From assembly GCA_023409675.1 (NCBI GenBank), contig JAEYRC010000315.1:1-8440 (forward strand): 8,440 nt of DNA, in the 5' to 3' direction. Shown piece after piece: positions 5,490 through 8,440 of the stretch (position 1 is its first letter; every line of letters begins with the position of its first letter). Under the pieces are notes generated by a model that did no database searches, was not told the origin of the DNA, and saw nothing but the letters and a program-made list of their open reading frames with translations. Source of the DNA: Bacteroidota bacterium (lineage in GTDB: Bacteria; Bacteroidota; Bacteroidia; Chitinophagales; Chitinophagaceae). Made by a program: the position numbers and the translations under genes.

Positions 5490-6218
5490 TTATTCTGCTT
5501 TAAATACGGGATTTTTTCTTCCATGATAAAACATAAAATGCCATTTTTTTTCCTGTCCTTCTTCCCACCATTTTGAACGAAGTTCCATTGCCCGCCTGCC
5601 ATCGTAATCATACTTCGCAGCTAAACGACGTTTCATTTGCCCTAACTGCGGAGCTTCATCACCGCCAAAAAAAGCAGTGTCACCATCTGCATTCAGCCAG
5701 AAAACCTGATGGTACCGGCTATGCCCAGCCGAAATTTCATATCGTATAAGATCATCAATATTCCCATCGCCATCAAGCAAAACCAATTGTTCATGTCCTT
5801 TAAGCAAATCAAACTGATCGGCATCATAGGATGAAGAACCAGGAGCTGTGGCGAGTTCTAGTTCCGCACGCTGTACATAATACTTAGCATTTGGCAACGA
5901 CAACTCATTTTTAGAAAGTGATTTTATTCCACCTGCATGATCTTTATGCAGATGTGATATTAATACCTTTGTAACCTGGGATGCATCATATCCTGCTCTT
6001 CGGATATTTTGAATCAATTGCAACTCTCCATCTTCTTCAAACCCCAATCCTGTATCAAGCAAAATCAATTCGTTACCCGTTTTAACAAGAAAAGGAGTGA
6101 TCTGCACCATCAGACTACCCGAAGTTCTTTCCGCAGGATCATCGTCAGGTAATAAGGGTATAAACTTTTTCGACTGATCAACCGAAAAACTGCCTTCACT
6201 TAAAGGTATTATCTGCAT
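5490..6218 (-). CDS. MBL-fold metallo-hydrolase
   Basis: A cytoplasmic 242-residue protein with the complete set of metallo-beta-lactamase-fold metal ligands: LLDTGLG (53-59) at the strand before the site, HLHKDH with His89, His91, Asp93 and His94, His166 in SAGHSRYHQ, Asp187 in FFGGDEAPQ, and His232 in FMFYHG. It therefore probably binds two metal ions and hydrolyses a water-activated substrate. The overall plan, GNELILLDTGLG then a region ending in a late histidine, is that of the general quorum-quenching lactonase-like/MBL hydrolase group rather than glyoxalase II or RNase Z, but the substrate cannot be assigned. No signal peptide is present. The start ATG 6218 gives the expected N-terminus with IIPLSEGSFSVD. 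It follows rodA by 50 bases on the same strand, so it could be read from the mrdA-rodA transcript; a link to cell-wall synthesis is not implied by the fold. Confidence 0.92.
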   Translation of the reverse strand: MQIIPLSEGSFSVDQSKKFIPLLPDDDPAERTSGSLMVQITPFLVKTGNELILLDTGLGFEEDGELQLIQNIRRAGYDASQVTKVLISHLHKDHAGGIKSLSKNELSLPNAKYYVQRAELELATAPGSSSYDADQFDLLKGHEQLVLLDGDGNIDDLIRYEISAGHSRYHQVFWLNADGDTAFFGGDEAPQLGQMKRRLAAKYDYDGRRAMELRSKWWEEGQEKKWHFMFYHGRKNPVFKAE

Positions 6219-6268
6219 TCTAATCTGTATTTATAGTTCTACTAAGCGAGGCTGAAATAATCATACCG

Positions 6269-7606
6269 CTACCGCAGGATCATCTGCCGGTCGGCATCCA
6301 ACCGGATCATGATGAACAACATGATTGAAAAGGTCAATAGAGATGTTCCTCCATAACTGATAAACGGCAAGGGAATACCAATTACCGGCATCAGCCCGAT
6401 CGTCATGCAAATATTGATGGTGATATGAAAAAACAGCACCGATGCAACACCATAAGCATAGCATCGGCTAAACATACTGCGCTGTCGCTCGGCAATGAAA
6501 ACGATCCGCAACAACAAAAAGGCATACAGGCTCAGAAAGATCACACTACCCACAAAACCAAAACCCTCCCCGATCGTACAGAAGATAAAATCGGTGCGCT
6601 GCTCCGGTACAAAATCGAACCGCGTTTGCGTTCCCTTCAGGAATCCCTGCCCTGTAAATCCACCGCTGCCTATCGCGATCTTGCTCTGCCGCACATTGTA
6701 GTCGGGATCGGTTGGTCTCTTCACCACCACTTCTTCCCCCTCTACCGTATTCAGTTTTTCATACGGATTTTCTTTACCGATCAGGGAGAATATCCGCGTA
6801 ACCTGGTGCTTTTGCAATACACTGGTAAACAGGAAAGGCACGGCAAACAATTGTACACTAACGCAGATCAGCCATATGGCTACGATCCGGAACAGTACCG
6901 TTCTTTTTCGTTTGATCTGCCGGCGCATCAGGTAAACCGCAATTAGCATAATGGCGGTAAGTATGCCGGCCAGCAGGTATTTTTCCAGGACCAATGTTGC
7001 TACAACCAGTGCGGCAAATGAAAACCCGACAATAAGATAACCCGCGGGCAATCCTTCCCGGAACATCACCAGGAAAAACGCGAAAAATACCAGGGCAAGC
7101 CCGGTTTCTTTCTGCATGATGGTGATTAAAGCGGGAACAACAACGATAGCAGCAGCAATCAGGTGCGATTTTGTTTTAGAAAAGTCTGTCTCGATCCTCG
7201 ATATATACTTGGCCAAAGCCAGGTTGGCAAAGATCTTCATTACATCTGCGGGCTGAAGCTGAAAGCCACCAAAACGGATGATCGATTCCGTACCCTTAAC
7301 TTCCGTATGTAGAGGGAAAACCAGCAACAGCAGAATCATCCCGAAGGCATACCAGATGTTGGCGGTTGCGGTAAAGAATTTACTGTCGGTAAGCAGGATC
7401 GCCATGCCAATGAACAACGAAATGCCGAAGAACAGCAACTGTTTTCCATAATCGCCCTGCATTCTGAAAAAACCGTCAATTATATTTTCCCCTTCCCGGT
7501 AGGTTACCGAAAATATACTGAGGATCCCTATTGCCACCAGCGCGATGTACAGCCAGATCATGATCCAGTCGATGCCTTTTGAAATTGACGGGTTTCGGGT
7601 ACTCAT
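6269..7606 (-). CDS. rodA: Rod-shape determining protein RodA, SEDS peptidoglycan glycosyltransferase
   Basis: A polytopic inner-membrane protein of 445 residues, about ten membrane spans, of the FtsW/RodA/SpoVE (SEDS) family, which polymerises lipid II into glycan strands together with PBP2. Family landmarks: FGGFQLQPADVMKI (112-125, the QPSE-like motif), ETGLALVFFAF (167-177, in place of PDLGTALV), QSKIAIGSGGFTGQGFLKGTQ (307-327), VPEQRTDFIFCTIGE (333-347) with Asp339 in the position of the essential SEDS aspartate, and PVIGIPLPFISYGGTSLL (407-424). Unusual points: the tryptophan normally found before the I-x-L-G of the first large loop is replaced by Ile109, and the main extracellular loop carries an extra charged stretch at about 279-301. 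The start at 7606 is one base after the mrdA stop (TGA-T-ATG), a translationally coupled pair, which supports RodA over FtsW. No Shine-Dalgarno is visible. Confidence 0.95.
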   Translation of the reverse strand: MSTRNPSISKGIDWIMIWLYIALVAIGILSIFSVTYREGENIIDGFFRMQGDYGKQLLFFGISLFIGMAILLTDSKFFTATANIWYAFGMILLLLVFPLHTEVKGTESIIRFGGFQLQPADVMKIFANLALAKYISRIETDFSKTKSHLIAAAIVVVPALITIMQKETGLALVFFAFFLVMFREGLPAGYLIVGFSFAALVVATLVLEKYLLAGILTAIMLIAVYLMRRQIKRKRTVLFRIVAIWLICVSVQLFAVPFLFTSVLQKHQVTRIFSLIGKENPYEKLNTVEGEEVVVKRPTDPDYNVRQSKIAIGSGGFTGQGFLKGTQTRFDFVPEQRTDFIFCTIGEGFGFVGSVIFLSLYAFLLLRIVFIAERQRSMFSRCYAYGVASVLFFHITINICMTIGLMPVIGIPLPFISYGGTSLLTFSIMLFIMIRLDADRQMILR

Positions 7607-7607
7607 A

Positions 7608-8440
7608 TCAACACCAGGAGATTAAACGGTTCAGCAATACCTGTTTTACGGGCGCCAGCCATCCCGATTTCCTGTTCAAATAGGTGGTATTGCGGTCAGG
7701 AACTTCCTTACGCTGACCTGAGCGTGGTAAATATTTTTTTATATACGCGCTGTCTTTGGTCATTTCAAACCACCGGAATGCCCGGGTGGAATCTTCAATG
7801 TACTGCAGGCGGTTCAGGTAGGAAGGCATCAGGTTGGCGGCAGCAATTTCATCGACCTTCTTTATCCGTTCGGGCCGAAGGGTATCGTTCAGGTATTTCT
7901 CCATCAGAATGGAGGCGATCGGGGCCGCCCAGGTAGACCCATAACCGGCATTTTCAACCACCACCGCTATGGCGATCTTCGGATCTTCTCTCGGTGCAAA
8001 ACACACGAACATCGAATTATCTTTCAACTGAATCCGTTTGCGGTCAATAACCCTGAACTTTTCTGCCGTTCCGGTTTTCGCGCAGATATTAATGCCCGGG
8101 ATTTTTGCCGCTCTTGCCGTTCCGCTTTCTACCACATCCTGCATTCCGCTGATCACCGCTTCATACGCTTCATCGGAAATTTTGGTCAGTACATTATGCT
8201 TTACCCTGAACTTATTGACAAGCGTATCCGCGGCCGTCTCATTGTCGATCTTCTCCACAAAATGCGGCGGATAATAATACCCTTTATTGGCAATGATGCA
8301 CATGGCATTGGCCAATTGCAGCGGGGTCGACTGCATCATATCCTGACCGATGCCCAAAGTGATGTTGGTACAGGAATTCCAGGATCCCCGGTATACGCGG
8401 TTGTACACGGCCGTATCGGGAATCAAACCTTTTCCTTCGC
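7608..8440 (-). CDS. mrdA: Penicillin-binding protein 2, transpeptidase C-terminal part (5' truncated by window edge)
   Basis: The frame is open to the window edge at 8440 and ends with TGA at 7610-7608; about 277 residues are visible. PBP2 is the class B peptidoglycan transpeptidase of the elongation machinery, anchored in the inner membrane with its catalytic domain in the periplasm, and partner of RodA. Seen here: GKGLIPD at the window edge, TLGIGQDMMQSTPLQLANAMCIIANKGYYYPPHFV, and the KTGT active-site motif (8067-8078) within NICAKTGTAEKF, followed by SMFVCFAPREDPKIAIAVVVENAGYGSTWAAPIASILMEKYL, the closing strands and helix of the transpeptidase fold. The SxxK and SxN motifs and the membrane anchor lie outside the window. 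After the last fold helix the protein continues for about 90 residues, rich in charged and aromatic residues, an extension longer than in E. coli PBP2. The immediate rodA neighbour fixes the identity as mrdA rather than ftsI. Confidence 0.94.
   Translation of the reverse strand, partial: EGKGLIPDTAVYNRVYRGSWNSCTNITLGIGQDMMQSTPLQLANAMCIIANKGYYYPPHFVEKIDNETAADTLVNKFRVKHNVLTKISDEAYEAVISGMQDVVESGTARAAKIPGINICAKTGTAEKFRVIDRKRIQLKDNSMFVCFAPREDPKIAIAVVVENAGYGSTWAAPIASILMEKYLNDTLRPERIKKVDEIAAANLMPSYLNRLQYIEDSTRAFRWFEMTKDSAYIKKYLPRSGQRKEVPDRNTTYLNRKSGWLAPVKQVLLNRLISWC

Noticed and set aside
6425..6946. Open frame on the + strand of 173 codons inside rodA
   Set aside because: Complement of a clear polytopic SEDS protein; composition is Gln/His/Arg-rich as expected of a reverse-strand shadow.

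Overview
The window reads as chromosomal DNA from a member of the Bacteroidota, most likely a Chitinophagaceae-like organism. That placement is inference from gene content and family-level resemblance: a transketolase whose C-terminal half looks like a split subunit, an ECF sigma factor followed by a single-span membrane protein and a Spy-like periplasmic protein, a GbsR-type regulator beside a TIGR01777 epimerase, weak Shine-Dalgarno signals throughout, and the gene order mrdA-rodA. No ribosomal or tRNA gene is present to confirm it.

Layout: (1) bases 1-668, + strand, the 3' two-thirds of a transketolase C-terminal subunit gene. (2) 669-917, a spacer dominated by a GC-rich tandem repeat of about 60 bp (741-886) built from TCTGCGC words. 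(3) 918-2774, + strand, a tight three-gene unit: ECF sigma factor, a membrane-anchored protein with four VPExYF repeats that is a candidate anti-sigma factor, and a secreted Spy/CpxP-like protein. (4) 2942-5132, - strand, a four-gene unit transcribed away from an AT-rich promoter region: GbsR/MarR regulator, two tandem paralogous three-span membrane proteins of unknown function, and a TIGR01777-family NAD(P)-dependent epimerase. (5) 5133-5489, an AT-rich gap with a likely operator next to gbsR and possibly traces of a decayed gene. (6) 5490-8440, - strand: mrdA (PBP2, 5' part outside the window), rodA one base behind it, then an MBL-fold hydrolase gene 50 bp further on.

How the parts work together: mrdA and rodA encode the transpeptidase and glycosyltransferase of the elongation peptidoglycan synthase and are translationally adjacent. 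The sigma operon looks like an envelope-signalling circuit: the secreted protein and the membrane-anchored repeat protein could pass a periplasmic signal to the sigma factor. The GbsR operon looks like a self-regulated unit linking a MarR-like repressor to two small membrane proteins and a short-chain dehydrogenase-type enzyme of unknown substrate. The least described items are the tandem membrane paralogs, the VPExYF repeat protein, and a RodA that lacks the conserved tryptophan of the SEDS first large loop.
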